Counted from the stretch's first letter, positions 35,940 through 46,710 are shown. The stretch is DNA of 64,000 nt from Nitrosococcus halophilus Nc 4 (GCF_000024725.1 NC_013960.1:3210001-3274000), one strand, 5' to 3'. The notes: generated by a model from the sequence alone, not told the origin. Numbers and translations are program-made.

Positions 35940-37130
35940 CTATTTCGGCATTGGTTCATCCCTCCCATTCCCATATCCCGCTAATTCAACATAACCCACA
36001 CCTGTTATGTTGGCTTCCCCGTAGGTGCCGGTACATTGCACCGCTCCTTCCCAGTAACGTACCGCTAGATTAAGCTCTTGATCCTGCTGAAAAGGAGTAA
36101 TTACCAAAGATAGTTGAAGTTCAGGCACCGCTAGACGCCAACCTGAAGGATAACGGATACCGCTGTGGGGGCTCTGCCATCGGTCAGTCACTTCAACCTC
36201 TACCTGGGAAAGGGAAAGCTTGCGCGTCTCGCCGGTTGCAGAAACAAACGTGCCGCCACTGAACGCATCCGCAGTGCCGTCTTTTTTTCTCATATGGTAG
36301 AACATCAATTCCGTATTATTGGATAACTGCAGCGCGAACCAATCCCAGCCTTCCTGGTCCTCGCCTAAGGCGCTAGTGCTCCACTCCCGGTCCATCCAGC
36401 TGGTCCCTGATACTGGAAAGCTTTGTCCGTCGACACGAACCTCTCCCTTAGAGAGCAAGCGGGTAAAGGAATAGTAATAGGAGGCGTTGCCTGGCTCTGC
36501 GCTTTTTTGACTCAAACCATCCTCCCCCTGCAACACGAGAGGTTTAGCTGCATCCAACTCAAGCTCTAGGGCAATGCCGTCTTGAGCCACCGCAATTTTC
36601 AATGGGAAAATATTTTCGCCTTCTGCTCCTATGACCACCCAGTCTTCCAACCACACTTTGAAGGGTTGGGCGACTGCGCCTGCCAGACCCATCGCGCCTC
36701 GATTGAAACGTTCAAAAGAATAAAAGCGTTCTTGCTCCACATCAGTTAAGGCGAAGTGGGCCATGTAGAGCTGGCGCGTTGCCCAACCGGAGGCACGCTC
36801 AACCTGATCGGGCGCCATGGCGACCCGGAAAATGGTCAGTTCGTAACCAAAGTGCCGACTCTCCGGGGTCTCAAGGTTGCCCGTGTAGTACCACCACTCG
36901 TTTTTAAAGTCGGGATGGGGGCCATGATCTTGGGGGAAAGAAAATGCCCGGGGTTCAAATACACGGGCATACTGCGAGGTGTCTTCCTGAGCGCTCAAGG
37001 CGTCGGAGACGATCACTCCATCATTGGCTGCCCCCTCTTCCTCACGGGTGCCCATCAATGCCATCATGATGAAAACTAAAATTGCACCAATCACAAAGAA
37101 AATTGCGGTAAGGGTCCGGTTGGCAAACAT
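35940..37130 (-). CDS. CrtC/AttH-like lipocalin-domain protein, membrane anchored
   Basis: A 396-residue protein with an N-terminal membrane segment (8-26) and two lipocalin-like beta-barrel halves of the hydroxyneurosporene synthase/AttH type: FPQDHGPHPDFKNEWWYYTGNLETPE (a typical opening with EWWYYTG), later SGTSWMDREWST and GWDWFALQLSN. In carotenoid hydratases the family adds water to double bonds; AttH-like members often accompany ABC exporters, but none is nearby. It probably faces the periplasm. The substrate is unknown. Confidence 0.8.
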   Translation of the reverse strand: MFANRTLTAIFFVIGAILVFIMMALMGTREEEGAANDGVIVSDALSAQEDTSQYARVFEPRAFSFPQDHGPHPDFKNEWWYYTGNLETPESRHFGYELTIFRVAMAPDQVERASGWATRQLYMAHFALTDVEQERFYSFERFNRGAMGLAGAVAQPFKVWLEDWVVIGAEGENIFPLKIAVAQDGIALELELDAAKPLVLQGEDGLSQKSAEPGNASYYYSFTRLLSKGEVRVDGQSFPVSGTSWMDREWSTSALGEDQEGWDWFALQLSNNTELMFYHMRKKDGTADAFSGGTFVSATGETRKLSLSQVEVEVTDRWQSPHSGIRYPSGWRLAVPELQLSLVITPFQQDQELNLAVRYWEGAVQCTGTYGEANITGVGYVELAGYGNGRDEPMPK

Positions 37131-37719
37131 ATAGGCTCATTCGCTAAGATGATTAAAGATACTAATCTGAAAATAGCGGCAAGGTATTGGCTTCTTCCCG
37201 CTGCGCCAGCCTCAAGGGAGTCTTTCTACCTAGAGAGGCCGGTGGAAAGGGTTCAGCCGGCACCCCCATAGCGCATCCTTAACCCCGCATTAAGGCGCTA
37301 TCCAACAAAAATTCTTCGCCCCTTTCCACAAACCGCATATTCTCACAACAAAACTCTTACACAAAATTTCTACGGTGGGCAAGTTTTCCAGGAAAAGCAG
37401 GAATTCTTTGCCCCACCCTTAATCTATGATTAAATTCCCACTGTTTCCGTAATGTACGATAATACAGATAAGAAATAGCTCAGGGGGCTAGGCCAATTCC
37501 AGGTGCGCAAGAACTTGATTTTTTGAATATTTGTATTAAAATCATAATATTATGACGATACGACAGGCTAGACACAAGATTTTCACGTTGCCGGCCCTAT
37601 TATTAGGTAAGCATTTGAAGAATATTGAAAATATCGTGGCTAGAAAAGATTCTTCGTCCTCTTAACCCTCTACCCCATTCCCGCCCCTGAGAATCAGCCT
37701 AGAATAACTAAAAACCCCG
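37131..37719. other. 589-base intergenic region
   Basis: No gene, RNA or repeat was supported. It serves as the upstream region of both the minus-strand lipocalin gene and the plus-strand signalling gene. It contains AT-rich patches around 37520-37560 including CATAATATTATG, a palindrome near 37546-37557, but no clear promoter pair. Confidence 0.5.
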
Positions 37720-40566
37720 ATGATAAATAAAAAAGCGGAGATTTCGCATCGTTATGATGTGCTCCTAGAGGTGATGGCGCATGCCGCCGAGCAGCTCTTG
37801 TATTCTCCCCATTGGGAAAAAAACATTCACAATGTTCTAGAACGGTTAGGTAAAACCGTAGGGGCCTGCCGAACCTTTGTTTTTGAAAATCATTACAACA
37901 GAGAGGGGCAACTCTTAACCAGTCAACGTTATGAATGGACAGCTCCTGGAGTCCAACCTCAAATTAATAATCCCGAACTGCAAAATTTCTCTTATGAGGC
38001 TGGCGGTTTCCAGCGTTGGATAACATTACTTAGCAATGACCAAGTGATCCATGGCCGCAGCCGTGATTTTCCCTCTCCTGAGAGCACCATTCTACTGCGC
38101 CATGGCATCCAATCGACTGCCGTAGTCCCCATTTTCGTGCGGGACGGCTGGTGGGGTTTCATTGGCTTTGATAATACCCGCCATGAACGGCTATTTTCCC
38201 TGGCAGAGGAAAATGCACTTAAAACTTTAGCAAGTATCTTTGGTGCCGCCATTACCTGGGAAAGTATCACCCGAGAGCAGGAAAAAAATCGACATCAACT
38301 AGAACGTCTCCTCTCCAAGGAGCGTTCCCATCACCAGCTTTTTGACGCGATTGGGCGAATTCAATCGCTTTTTATCCAGGATGCTAATCCGTCGGTACTA
38401 TTTGGCAATGTCCTGCAAGAAGCGCTCACGCTTTCAGAAAGCCAGCTCGGCTTTCTCAGCGAAATTCGTTACACAAAAACCGGCACTCCTTATCTCAGGA
38501 CTCTGGCTATTGGCAATACCACTTGCAATAACGGCCAGTGTTATCTGCGGGCGACATGCTCCCTTAGCGGTGCGGAACTTGCCAAGCTAAAGGCGCTTTT
38601 TTGTGATGCCATTACCAGTGGTAAAGCCGTCATTGCTAATGATGTCCCTAATGATCCTCAAGTAAGTGGAGTGCTGAGTAGTGATTCTCAAATAAAACGT
38701 TTTCTGGGTCTCCCCTTTTATCATCATGGCTCCCTGCTTGGCATCGTCGGCGTTGCTAACCGTGATAAACCCTATGATAAGCGGTTAATCGAATACCTTG
38801 ATCCCCTACTCTCCACCTGTGGAAGTATTCTTGATGCTTACCATAACGACCAGCGCCGAAGAGATGCGGAAAGCCGCCTCCGGCTTACCGCCAAGGTGTT
38901 TGAAAGCACCATTGAAGGAGTCATTATTGTGGACGCTAGGGCTTACATTGTCGATGTCAATAAAGCCTTTACTCACATCACCGGCATGGTTAGGCAGGAA
39001 ATCATTGGCCAACATCTTAGCGTCCTCCGTGCTAAACAAGAAGAGCCGATCTCTTTTCAAAAAATATGGCGTTCCATCAAAAGCACCGGCCAATGGCAGG
39101 GTGAGTTATGGAGTCAACGTAAAAATGGAGAGACTTACCCTGTTTGGATGACAGTCAGTTCGGTAAGAAATTCAAAGGAAGAAATTACCCATTATGTTGC
39201 CGTTTTTTCCGATATTACAATACGCAAACAAACGGAACAGCGACTCTATTATTTAGCTCATCATGATACCTTAACGGGATTACCCAATCGCACCTTATTT
39301 CTCGACCGTCTTAAGCATGCCATTAATCATGCCCATCGTCGTAATTATCGGGTTGCCGTTCTATTCATCGATCTTGATCGTTTTAAATTTATTAACGATA
39401 CCCTAGGTCATCGCATTGGTGATATTTTGTTAAAACAAGTCGCCAAACGTATGCAGGCAAACATTCGTGCTGAAGACACCATCGCCAGGCTAGGGGGCGA
39501 CGAATTTACGGTGATTATTGAAAGCTTCACCGACACCTCGGTAATCCCTCTGATTGCCCGAAAAATTATTAACGCATGCGAGAAACCGTTCAACATCAAT
39601 GGTAAGGAGTTGTTTGTCTCCGCCAGTATCGGGATTAGCCTTTATCCAACGGATGGCTATGATGCGGGTATGCTCCTACAACATGCGGATGCGGCCATGT
39701 ATCGTGCCAAGGAAAAAGGTAAAAATAGTTATCAATTTTTCACCACTGAAATCAATGCTGCCGCCGCGGAACATCTGGCTCTTGAAAACCGTCTCCGAAA
39801 AGCAATTGCCCAGGGGGAATTCCAACTGTATTATCAACCCATCATGGACATGGAAAGTGGCGCCATCGTCTCGGTGGAAGCCTTGATCCGATGGGTTAAT
39901 CCAGAATTAGGATTAATCAATCCCGATAAATTTATTCCTTTAGCGGAAGAAACTGGACTGATTATTCCCATCGGAGAATGGGTATTACAAACGGCCTGCG
40001 CCCAAGCTAAAATCTGGAATCAAGAAAATACTTACCCTTTACGGATAGCCATTAATTTATCCGCTCGTCAATTCCAACAAATCGATTTTTTAGAACGAAT
40101 ACTCGAAATCCTTAAGAAAACGGATCTTCTCCCCAATCGCTTGGAGCTAGAGCTGACGGAAAGCATGATTATGGACAATATGGAGGCTAGCCTGGAGACC
40201 CTCAATGCCTTAAAAAAAATGGGTTGCCAAATATCATTAGATGACTTTGGAACAGGGTATTCCTCCTTGGCCTATTTGAAGCGTTTTCCAATAGACACCG
40301 TTAAAATTGATCATTCCTTTGTTCGGGATATTAGTACTGATCCAGATGATGCAGCTATCACCACGGCAGTGACTACTATGGCACACAGCTTAAGACGGAA
40401 GGTGGTTGCAGAAGGTGTAGAAACGCGGGAACAGTTAGAATTTTTGGACAATATCGGCGTCAATGGGGTGCAAGGTTATTTTATCAGCTACCCGGCCCCT
40501 GCCGAAAACTTTACCCGGTTGTTACAGGAAAGACACTATATCAATCATGACCTCCTACGACTTTGA
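37720..40566 (+). CDS. GAF-GAF-PAS-GGDEF-EAL cyclic-di-GMP signalling protein
   Basis: A 948-residue cytosolic protein. GAF domains at about 15-175 and 205-375, PAS at 395-510, GGDEF at 510-670 and EAL at 690-935. GGDEF is intact (LGGDEF near 590) with an RxxD inhibitory site five residues upstream (RAED). EAL is intact too ([18 protein letters not shown]), so both synthesis and breakdown of c-di-GMP are possible. No membrane segment: the GAF domains probably read a small ligand or redox state. The start follows no clear ribosome site. The 3' end overlaps the glutathione reductase gene by 20 bases. Confidence 0.92.
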   Translation: MINKKAEISHRYDVLLEVMAHAAEQLLYSPHWEKNIHNVLERLGKTVGACRTFVFENHYNREGQLLTSQRYEWTAPGVQPQINNPELQNFSYEAGGFQRWITLLSNDQVIHGRSRDFPSPESTILLRHGIQSTAVVPIFVRDGWWGFIGFDNTRHERLFSLAEENALKTLASIFGAAITWESITREQEKNRHQLERLLSKERSHHQLFDAIGRIQSLFIQDANPSVLFGNVLQEALTLSESQLGFLSEIRYTKTGTPYLRTLAIGNTTCNNGQCYLRATCSLSGAELAKLKALFCDAITSGKAVIANDVPNDPQVSGVLSSDSQIKRFLGLPFYHHGSLLGIVGVANRDKPYDKRLIEYLDPLLSTCGSILDAYHNDQRRRDAESRLRLTAKVFESTIEGVIIVDARAYIVDVNKAFTHITGMVRQEIIGQHLSVLRAKQEEPISFQKIWRSIKSTGQWQGELWSQRKNGETYPVWMTVSSVRNSKEEITHYVAVFSDITIRKQTEQRLYYLAHHDTLTGLPNRTLFLDRLKHAINHAHRRNYRVAVLFIDLDRFKFINDTLGHRIGDILLKQVAKRMQANIRAEDTIARLGGDEFTVIIESFTDTSVIPLIARKIINACEKPFNINGKELFVSASIGISLYPTDGYDAGMLLQHADAAMYRAKEKGKNSYQFFTTEINAAAAEHLALENRLRKAIAQGEFQLYYQPIMDMESGAIVSVEALIRWVNPELGLINPDKFIPLAEETGLIIPIGEWVLQTACAQAKIWNQENTYPLRIAINLSARQFQQIDFLERILEILKKTDLLPNRLELELTESMIMDNMEASLETLNALKKMGCQISLDDFGTGYSSLAYLKRFPIDTVKIDHSFVRDISTDPDDAAITTAVTTMAHSLRRKVVAEGVETREQLEFLDNIGVNGVQGYFISYPAPAENFTRLLQERHYINHDLLRL

Positions 40567-41896
40567 CCTATTTGTGATTGGTGCCGGCTCCGGGGGGGTA
40601 CGGGCCGCCCGCATGTCGGCAAGCTTTGGCGCCCGGGTTGCCATCGCCGAAGAGCGCTACTTAGGTGGCACCTGCGTCAATGTGGGCTGTGTCCCTAAAA
40701 AACTCCTTCTTTACGGAGCTCATTTTTCCGAAGATTTTGAAGACGCAGCAGGCTTTGGCTGGAGGGTGGGTCAATGCCAATTCGATTGGCCTACTCTAAT
40801 TCAAAACAAGAACACAGAAATTGAACGTCTCAATCAAATTTATGAAAGTTTACTGAGAAAAGCAGGGGTCACTCTTGTCAATGGCCGCGCCTGCTTGGAG
40901 ACCCCCCATACCGTTCTTGTCGATGGTCAACGTTATACGGCAGAACGCATTTTGATTGCTACTGGCAGTTGGCCCGCCATTCCGGAATTTCCCGGTCGGG
41001 AGCATGTCATCACCTCGAATGAGGCATTCTTCCTTGATCGCCTTCCAAGGCAGGTTGCCATTGTCGGTGGGGGCTATATCGCTGTAGAATTTGCCAGTAT
41101 TTTTAACGGACTAGGCAGCGAAACTACCTTACTTTATCGTGGTCCCCTCTTCCTTCGTGGTTTTGATGAAGACCTACGAGAGGGCTTAGCCCAGGAGATG
41201 GCTAAGCGAAATATTAAGCTTCGCTTCAATACCGAGGTGGCGGCGGTTGAAAAGGAGGAGCAGGGGTTTACCGTCAGACTTCATCATGGAGAAGCACTCA
41301 AGGTGGATACCGTCATGTATGCCACGGGTCGCACCCCTAATACTAGGGGGCTAGGGCTAGAAGAGTTGGGTGTGGAACTTAGTTGGAACGGTGCCATCGT
41401 CGTCAATGGGGATTACCAAAGCGCTATTCCTTCTATCTATGGGATCGGAGATGTCACTCATCGGATCAATCTCACCCCGGTGGCCCTAGCGGAAGCAATG
41501 GTTTTGGCCCGTAATCTCTATGGGGGCCAATATTCCCAGCTAGACTATGACAATATCCCGGCTTGTGTTTTCAGCCAGCCGAATGTGGCAACGGTAGGGC
41601 TCACCGAAGAACAGGCCCGGGAGCGCTGCGGTGAGGTTAGTGTTTATCGCTCTACCTTTCGCCCCTTAAAGCACACCCTGAGCGGCAGAGATGAGCGCAT
41701 GATGGTAAAACTTATCGTGGAAAAAGCCACCGATCGGGTGGTAGGAGCGCATATGTTAGGGTCCGATGCAGGCGAAATTATCCAAGGCATTGCCGTTGCT
41801 ATCAAGGCAGGGGCAACGAAAACGGTATTTGACAATACTCTAGGAATCCACCCTACCGCCGCCGAGGAGTTTGTGACCTTGCGTCAACCCCTCTAA
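40547..41896 (+). CDS. gorA: Glutathione-disulfide reductase
   Basis: A 449-residue NADPH-dependent flavoenzyme that regenerates GSH. FAD motif [11 protein letters not shown] (12-22), redox pair Cys43-Cys48 in [13 protein letters not shown], second GxGxxA NADPH motif [14 protein letters not shown] motif (YGIGDVTHR), and the C-terminal interface with catalytic His in the HPT motif (GIHPTAAEE). The ATG at 40547 gives the standard N terminus; an upstream frame of 28 codons lies inside the preceding gene and is not part of the protein. The gene pairs with gshA, 1.2 kb downstream. Confidence 0.95.
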   Translation: MTSYDFDLFVIGAGSGGVRAARMSASFGARVAIAEERYLGGTCVNVGCVPKKLLLYGAHFSEDFEDAAGFGWRVGQCQFDWPTLIQNKNTEIERLNQIYESLLRKAGVTLVNGRACLETPHTVLVDGQRYTAERILIATGSWPAIPEFPGREHVITSNEAFFLDRLPRQVAIVGGGYIAVEFASIFNGLGSETTLLYRGPLFLRGFDEDLREGLAQEMAKRNIKLRFNTEVAAVEKEEQGFTVRLHHGEALKVDTVMYATGRTPNTRGLGLEELGVELSWNGAIVVNGDYQSAIPSIYGIGDVTHRINLTPVALAEAMVLARNLYGGQYSQLDYDNIPACVFSQPNVATVGLTEEQARERCGEVSVYRSTFRPLKHTLSGRDERMMVKLIVEKATDRVVGAHMLGSDAGEIIQGIAVAIKAGATKTVFDNTLGIHPTAAEEFVTLRQPL

Positions 41897-41908
41897 GAGT
41901 TATAGTAT

Positions 41909-41924
41909 TCCCTTTTAAAAGGGA
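41909..41924. terminator. Short AT-rich palindrome after gorA
   Basis: TCCCTTTTAAAAGGGA, perfect, 13 bases after the stop and followed by ATATTTT. It could be a weak terminator; the absence of a loop argues for a protein-binding palindrome. Confidence 0.35.
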
Positions 41925-41974
41925 TATTTTCAAAGCAGCTTTCTGGAACACATCTTAGCAATAAAGAGTAGGCC

Positions 41975-42295
41975 ATGGAGTTTATCAAATATTTTGGGCC
42001 AATGCGCATTGTACTGGCGTTGTTTACTTTTACTCTCATTGGGATGGCCCCCTTTGCCAGCGAAGCGAGCTTCTCCGGCTGGGGTGCGGTAGTAGGGACC
42101 GTCGCCCCGTCGCTGACGGTTATTATGCTATTTGTCCTCCCCCTTGATATGATGATGAGCCGCATTTTTATGACCGATACCGAAGGTGCCCAACGTCTCC
42201 GCTACCGGCGTATTCTTTGGTTAGAATTCTTTTTGTTTATCGCCCTGCTACTGGCTTGGGGGCCTTTTATCGCCAATCTATTGCGGCAGCTTTAA
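41975..42295 (+). CDS. Small membrane protein with three segments, unknown function
   Basis: A 106-residue protein: segments at 10-28, 43-62 and 83-101, with a basic loop (AQRLRYRRI). TAGG and AAAGAG lie before the ATG. Not recognised. It may be part of the gorA transcript. Confidence 0.65.
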   Translation: MEFIKYFGPMRIVLALFTFTLIGMAPFASEASFSGWGAVVGTVAPSLTVIMLFVLPLDMMMSRIFMTDTEGAQRLRYRRILWLEFFLFIALLLAWGPFIANLLRQL

Positions 42296-42360
42296 GCAAG
42301 AGCCAAGAGCTCAGCGGGAATTCTCCATTATTACTGTGTCCCCTTTCTATTCTCCCCCCC

Positions 42361-42870
42361 TCAATGGGAGGCAGAGGATTTATCTGCCCGCTCTTGCTCC
42401 AGTAGCGCGACCACATCGCGGAACTGCTCCTTATTCTGCTCGTTGAGATTCATCAGCGTTCGATGAGCCTTCAAAAGCGTGTCCGACATAGCGGCGCTGT
42501 CGACTTCTTCCTCAGCCAAGGCTTCTCCTCCAAGAGGTTCGAGATCGCCATGCTCAACAATGTTGAAGACCTTATCAAAGCCCAGGCAAGTCAGCACTTC
42601 ATTAATTTCCTTTCGATTGGAAATAATGGTGACCCCAGGCTTACCAAATCGCTGCATGAACTTGGCAATACGCACTAATAACCCTAAGTTGGTGCTGTCA
42701 ATGCTTCGGGTTTCCGTCAAGTCAATCACAAAGCCTTGGGGCGTCACCTCGGCAAATAAATTTTGCAAAAAATGATCCAATGATGGACTTAAGGGATAAC
42801 GCACATCACCCAAAAAGCGCAACACATGGACCCCGTCATAAGTGGCATGCAAAATTTTACCTTCAGCCAT
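42361..42870 (-). CDS. STAS-domain protein, anti-sigma-antagonist-like
   Basis: A 169-residue protein with an STAS fold at about 8-115: VHVLRFLGDVRYPLS, then GFVIDLTETRSIDSTNLGLLVRI, in which the Ser of DST is the phosphorylation-site position of SpoIIAA-type antagonists. A charged C-terminal tail of about 45 residues (LEPLGGEALAEEEVD... QERADKSSASH) is unusual in a single-domain STAS protein. No kinase or phosphatase partner is nearby. Likely part of a partner-switching system regulating biofilm or stress; inference only. Confidence 0.82.
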   Translation of the reverse strand: MAEGKILHATYDGVHVLRFLGDVRYPLSPSLDHFLQNLFAEVTPQGFVIDLTETRSIDSTNLGLLVRIAKFMQRFGKPGVTIISNRKEINEVLTCLGFDKVFNIVEHGDLEPLGGEALAEEEVDSAAMSDTLLKAHRTLMNLNEQNKEQFRDVVALLEQERADKSSASH

Positions 42871-43052
42871 GGCTGCGTCAAACCAATATCAATAAGCTGT
42901 TGCTTTCAGAAAGTGGATAACCCATATCCACACCAAGCTCCGCCGTTAAACCAGCAATAGATTCAAATTGTAGTCGTTAGCGGCTAGCCTTACTACCGCT
43001 TCAAGCATTTTGTTAACCTCAACTAGCACTCAATCAAAAGGAAAATCAAGCC

Positions 43053-44621
43053 TTGGATAAGCTCTTGCAACACCGCCTGCAGCGGCTCATTAACGCTTCC
43101 CCGAGAGGATTACTTAAAGGGGGCAAAAAAGGCATAGAAAAAGAAAGTCTACGGATCAACCTCGAAGGGAAGTTAGCCCAAACCCCCCATCCAAGCACAC
43201 TAGGGTCTGCGCTCACCCACCCCTATATCACTACCGATTATTCCGAGGCCTTGCTGGAGTTTATCACACCCCCCTACTCAGAGGTACGGGAAACCTTGGC
43301 GTTTTTGTCCCTTATCCATCAATTTGTCTATCATCACCTACATGAGGAGTTCCTCTGGGCAACCAGTATGCCTTGCGCCGTGAAAGATGACCACAGTGTT
43401 CCCATTGCCCGCTATGGCTGCTCCAACGTAGGGAAAATGAAGCATATTTACCGACAGGGACTAGGCCACCGCTATGGACGAATCATGCAAACCATCGCCG
43501 GTGTCCATTTTAATTACTCCCTACCTGAAGCCTTCTGGCCGGTATTCAAAGAGCAGGAAAACGATACTCGACCCTTGCGTGAATTCATTGATGATCACTA
43601 CTTTTGCCTGGTCCGCAACTTCCAACGCCTCGGTTGGTTAATTCCCTACCTGTTTGGCGCTTCTCCAGCAGTTTGCAAATCCTTTCTTAAAGTAAGACCA
43701 AAGGGATTTGCAAAGTTCGACCGGGGGACCTATTTTTTGCCTTATGCCACTTCGTTGCGCATGAGCGACATCGGCTACAAAAACAAAAATCAGGCCAACT
43801 TGGGTATTTCCTATAATAGCCTTTCGGAATATGTTGGTGGCCTTACGCGAGCCATTGAAACCCCCCATCCCCCCTATGAAAAGATTGGCGTGGTAGTCAA
43901 CGGTAAATATCGTCAACTTAATACTAATATCCTCCAAATTGAAAACGAATATTACAGTTTCATACGCCCTAAGCAGATCACCCAATCGGGAGAAAAACCC
44001 ACCCTTGCCCTCCAGCGCCGAGGAGTCCAGTACGTGGAGGTTAGAGCCTTGGACGTTAGCGCTTACGATCCTTTAGGGGTCAACGAACCCCAACTGCGTT
44101 TTCTGGAAGCTTTGCTTATTTTATGCCTACTTAAGGAAAGCCCTCCCCTGGATGCTGATCAACAGGGAGCTGCTGACCATAATCAACAGCTTGCAGCCTG
44201 CTGTGGGCGGGACCCTCATCTTAAGCTCCAACAAAACGGACGGGCTCGGCTCCTCCGAGATTGGGCCCAGGAAATTTGTGATGAAATGGCAGGAATATGT
44301 GAATTATTAGATCAGGGAGAGCCCCACCAACCCTACACCAAAGCCCTTGAAATGCAACTAGACGTTCTTGCCCATGAAGAGAGGACTCCTTCTGCCCGGA
44401 TACTGGCTGAGATGGCCCAAAGGCAAGAACCTTTTAATGATTTTGCAACGCGCCTGTCCAAGACCCATGCTGAATACTTCAAACAATTGCCCTTAAAAGA
44501 AGAACAAGATCAATATCTTAAAGAATTAGCGCAACAGTCCTGGCAACAACAGCATGCCATTGAGGCAGCCGACAACATTTCCTTCCAAGAATATCTTGCA
44601 CGCTACTTCGCCCAGCACTAA
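43053..44621 (+). CDS. gshA: Glutamate-cysteine ligase, gammaproteobacterial type
   Basis: A 522-residue ATP-dependent enzyme forming gamma-glutamylcysteine, the first step of glutathione synthesis. Motifs: GIEKESLRI (27-35), TDYSEALLEFITPP (62-75), and YVEVRALDVSAYDPLGV. Length and order match the E. coli GshA group. The start is TTG at 43053, with AAAGGA ahead of it. The gshB gene is not seen here. A REP-like hairpin cluster follows. Confidence 0.95.
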   Translation: MDKLLQHRLQRLINASPRGLLKGGKKGIEKESLRINLEGKLAQTPHPSTLGSALTHPYITTDYSEALLEFITPPYSEVRETLAFLSLIHQFVYHHLHEEFLWATSMPCAVKDDHSVPIARYGCSNVGKMKHIYRQGLGHRYGRIMQTIAGVHFNYSLPEAFWPVFKEQENDTRPLREFIDDHYFCLVRNFQRLGWLIPYLFGASPAVCKSFLKVRPKGFAKFDRGTYFLPYATSLRMSDIGYKNKNQANLGISYNSLSEYVGGLTRAIETPHPPYEKIGVVVNGKYRQLNTNILQIENEYYSFIRPKQITQSGEKPTLALQRRGVQYVEVRALDVSAYDPLGVNEPQLRFLEALLILCLLKESPPLDADQQGAADHNQQLAACCGRDPHLKLQQNGRARLLRDWAQEICDEMAGICELLDQGEPHQPYTKALEMQLDVLAHEERTPSARILAEMAQRQEPFNDFATRLSKTHAEYFKQLPLKEEQDQYLKELAQQSWQQQHAIEAADNISFQEYLARYFAQH

Positions 44622-44790
44622 GTTTTGCCGGATACGCGACGCTTAATCCGGCCTACGGGCTGTTTGTTTATGAGCGCCTCCTCGTAGGCCGGACCGATTC
44701 GCCGGGAGCGAATCGGGACCTCCGCAGGAGGCCCGAAGAGGGCGTGCATCAATAAGGCCTTGAGGCCGTTTCCGGCAAGGCCATTGCCCG
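44622..44790. repeat. REP-like extragenic palindromic cluster
   Basis: Several hairpins in a row. GCCGGAT (44627-44633) pairs with ATCCGGC (44646-44652). TCCGGCCTACG (44647-44657) pairs with CGTAGGCCGGA (44683-44693), and CCGATTCGC with GCGAATCGG (44694-44716) around a five-base loop. CCTCC/GGAGG (44719-44731) and a GAGGCC/GGCC pair follow. The TTGCCGGAT...ATCCGGCCTACGG order closely resembles the REP sequence of enterobacteria. A minus-strand frame over it is not a gene. Such elements sit in intergenic 3' regions, as here between convergent gshA and the ADP-ribosylglycohydrolase gene. Confidence 0.6.
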
Positions 44791-44871
44791 AAACGGATAG
44801 GTTTAGCCTCCCCTTCATTTGCTCAATTCTCCCCATTTAAAACACGACCGAGGAGTGGAAAAGCCATCCCA

Positions 44872-45789
44872 TTAGCCGCTGCATCGTGCCAATAAATCTA
44901 ACGCCAGGTTTTCCAGGCGGGCCCTATTTTCCAACTTGCCCCGCCAAGGAGCCGGGATGGCCTCTACCCCAAGGAAAGCGCCACACACCGCCCCTGCCAT
45001 CGCTCCGACGGTATCCCGATCGCCGCCATTTAGAATCGCGCACCATAAACAATCTTCAAAATAGCAGGGGTAGCGCAAAAAGGCATAGAGGGCAAAAGGC
45101 AAAGATTCATCGACCCGGACGCTGCGCCCAAGGATTCGGGCCGCTTCCTGGGCAGAGACTTTCCGGGCCAGCAAAGCCTCCACCATCTTTAATTTTTCTC
45201 TTAATTCCGGAACCAAACCAGGAGGCATTATTTGCTGTAAAAAAATGCGAAAATCGGGGGCTTTCCCAGGATCCAAAAACAAGGCTTGCGCTACGGCTAA
45301 AGCCTGGATAGCCGCACCATCCATGCCTATGGGATGAACATGGGTGACGGTGGCGCTCAAACGGGCTTTCTCCACCAGATTTGCGCGGCGGTGAAAGAAA
45401 AGTCCTAGCGGTGCGATCCGCATAGCCGCGCCATTGCCTAGGGAACCATTACCGTATAAATGGTGAGCTGCCTCCCGGTAGGAAAATCCCTCCTGTTCCA
45501 CCGCAGCAAAGATAGTAGGAGGACCCGGTCCATAACCGCGCCAAGGCTCCTGCCGGTAGTGACGACGAAAAGTTTCTCCTAGATGTTGCGCATCCACATC
45601 ACCGACCATGAGCAGGGATTCTCCCAAGGCCAAAGCCATTGCGGTATCATCGGTATAGGACAACTCAGGAGCATTACCAAGGGCACCTAGCAAAGCTTCT
45701 CGTTCAGGAAAGGAGAAAGCCATTTCCCCAATGGCATCTCCAATAGCGCTGCCTACCAGACAGCCAACAAAGCGCGACTCCAAACTCAT
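44872..45789 (-). CDS. ADP-ribosylglycohydrolase family protein
   Basis: A 305-residue all-helical enzyme of the DraG/ARH3 group, which removes ADP-ribose from proteins or nucleotides using two Mg ions. Metal and catalytic motifs are in place: GSAIGDAIGE (13-22), SYTDDTAMALALGESL (44-59), HVHPIGMDGAAI and the C-terminal NGGDRDTVGAMAGAV. The target is unknown; it could oppose a toxin or a regulatory ADP-ribosyl transferase (none is seen). Monocistronic on the minus strand. Confidence 0.9.
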   Translation of the reverse strand: MSLESRFVGCLVGSAIGDAIGEMAFSFPEREALLGALGNAPELSYTDDTAMALALGESLLMVGDVDAQHLGETFRRHYRQEPWRGYGPGPPTIFAAVEQEGFSYREAAHHLYGNGSLGNGAAMRIAPLGLFFHRRANLVEKARLSATVTHVHPIGMDGAAIQALAVAQALFLDPGKAPDFRIFLQQIMPPGLVPELREKLKMVEALLARKVSAQEAARILGRSVRVDESLPFALYAFLRYPCYFEDCLWCAILNGGDRDTVGAMAGAVCGAFLGVEAIPAPWRGKLENRARLENLALDLLARCSG

Positions 45790-45828
45790 GAAGATTATCC
45801 CCCAGAAGGTGTTTTTTAGAACAAGTGC

Positions 45829-46305
45829 TTACCTCGTTCGCTGATAAGTGCCTACAAGCTCCGCCTCCCCTAGTATGTGGTCAGCCATCGCCTCCTCCAG
45901 AGCCTCTTTAGTTGGGGTTTTAAGGCCCGGTAATACCCTATCCAGTGCATACAGCTTATGGAAATAACGATGTCGGCCTATAGGAGGGCAAGGCCCACCA
46001 TAGCCGGTGCGGTTCCAGTCATTCAGACCCTCCTGAGTTCCAGTGGGCAGCTCCGTTGAGACCACCCCCCGGGACAAACCTGTCGCCGAGGGGGGGATGT
46101 TATAAAGCACCCAATGGACCCACGTCATTTTCGGTGCGGCAGGATCAGGCGCATCCGGATCATCGACGATCAAAGCCAAGCTCTGGGTTCCTTCAGGGAT
46201 ATTTGACCAAGACAGTTCAGGGGAAATGTCTTGGTCATCACAGGTATATTCAGGGGGAATTTCTCCCTGATGATTGAAAGCCGGAGAGGTAAGAGAGAGG
46301 TTCAT
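45829..46305 (-). CDS. YbhB/YbcL-family Raf kinase inhibitor-like (PEBP) protein
   Basis: A 158-residue small beta-fold protein that binds phosphate-like ligands. Diagnostic motifs: DDPDAPDPAAP (47-57) with the DPDxP ligand loop, TWVHWVLYNIP, and GYGGPCPPIGRHRYFHKLYALD near 105-125. No signal peptide. The bacterial members have no settled function. It is upstream of the ADP-ribosylglycohydrolase gene, 39 bases away, so they may be co-transcribed. Confidence 0.93.
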   Translation of the reverse strand: MNLSLTSPAFNHQGEIPPEYTCDDQDISPELSWSNIPEGTQSLALIVDDPDAPDPAAPKMTWVHWVLYNIPPSATGLSRGVVSTELPTGTQEGLNDWNRTGYGGPCPPIGRHRYFHKLYALDRVLPGLKTPTKEALEEAMADHILGEAELVGTYQRTR

Positions 46306-46710
46306 TAAGGTATCTCCTCTGACAATGAATAAGGGTACTCGCCATTAGGAATAACAGTAAAATACCCAAAAAGCCTTTATATAAAATGTTCATTACCTTA
46401 AAATAGGAAAGTTCATTGGAACAGAACGGCTCCAAACCGGGCATTTGTATAAGGAGAAAGAGTGCTCTTTCATCTGATACGCCCGCTCTGGGCTTCCTTC
46501 TAAGCCCTAAACATAACGATTGGAAGCAAAGATAGATAATTCAATACCCCCTGCGTCCTAATCAAAACGCCCTGCCATACAGCAGGATCAGTACTAATAC
46601 TGATAAAGCCTAGCCATGAAATAGACAAAGTTCAGCTTAGAAGTTATAAAGTTATATAATTTAGTCCTTTTGTTGGTTATTACCGGGGTAAAACTACAAG
46701 ACAGGAAAGA
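46306..46710. promoter_or_regulatory. Regulatory region of gltB-gltD and the divergent PEBP gene
   Basis: About 400 bases without a supported gene. A consensus -10 box TATAAT lies at 46655-46660, for a plus-strand start near 46667, but its -35 region (TCAGCT) is poor, which suggests an activator. No nitrogen-type -24/-12 site was found. A short frame on the minus strand (46250-46444) with a hydrophobic core begins in this gap; it is not supported as a gene. Confidence 0.35.

Noticed and set aside
44618-44836. A 72-codon minus-strand frame over the palindromic cluster
   Set aside because: The peptide is produced by the REP-like repeat itself and has no recognisable domain; it is a repeat artefact.
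46250-46444. A 64-codon minus-strand frame with a hydrophobic core upstream of the PEBP gene
   Set aside because: It overlaps the start of the clearly real PEBP gene in another frame, and the likely inner start gives only 47 residues with no ribosome site.
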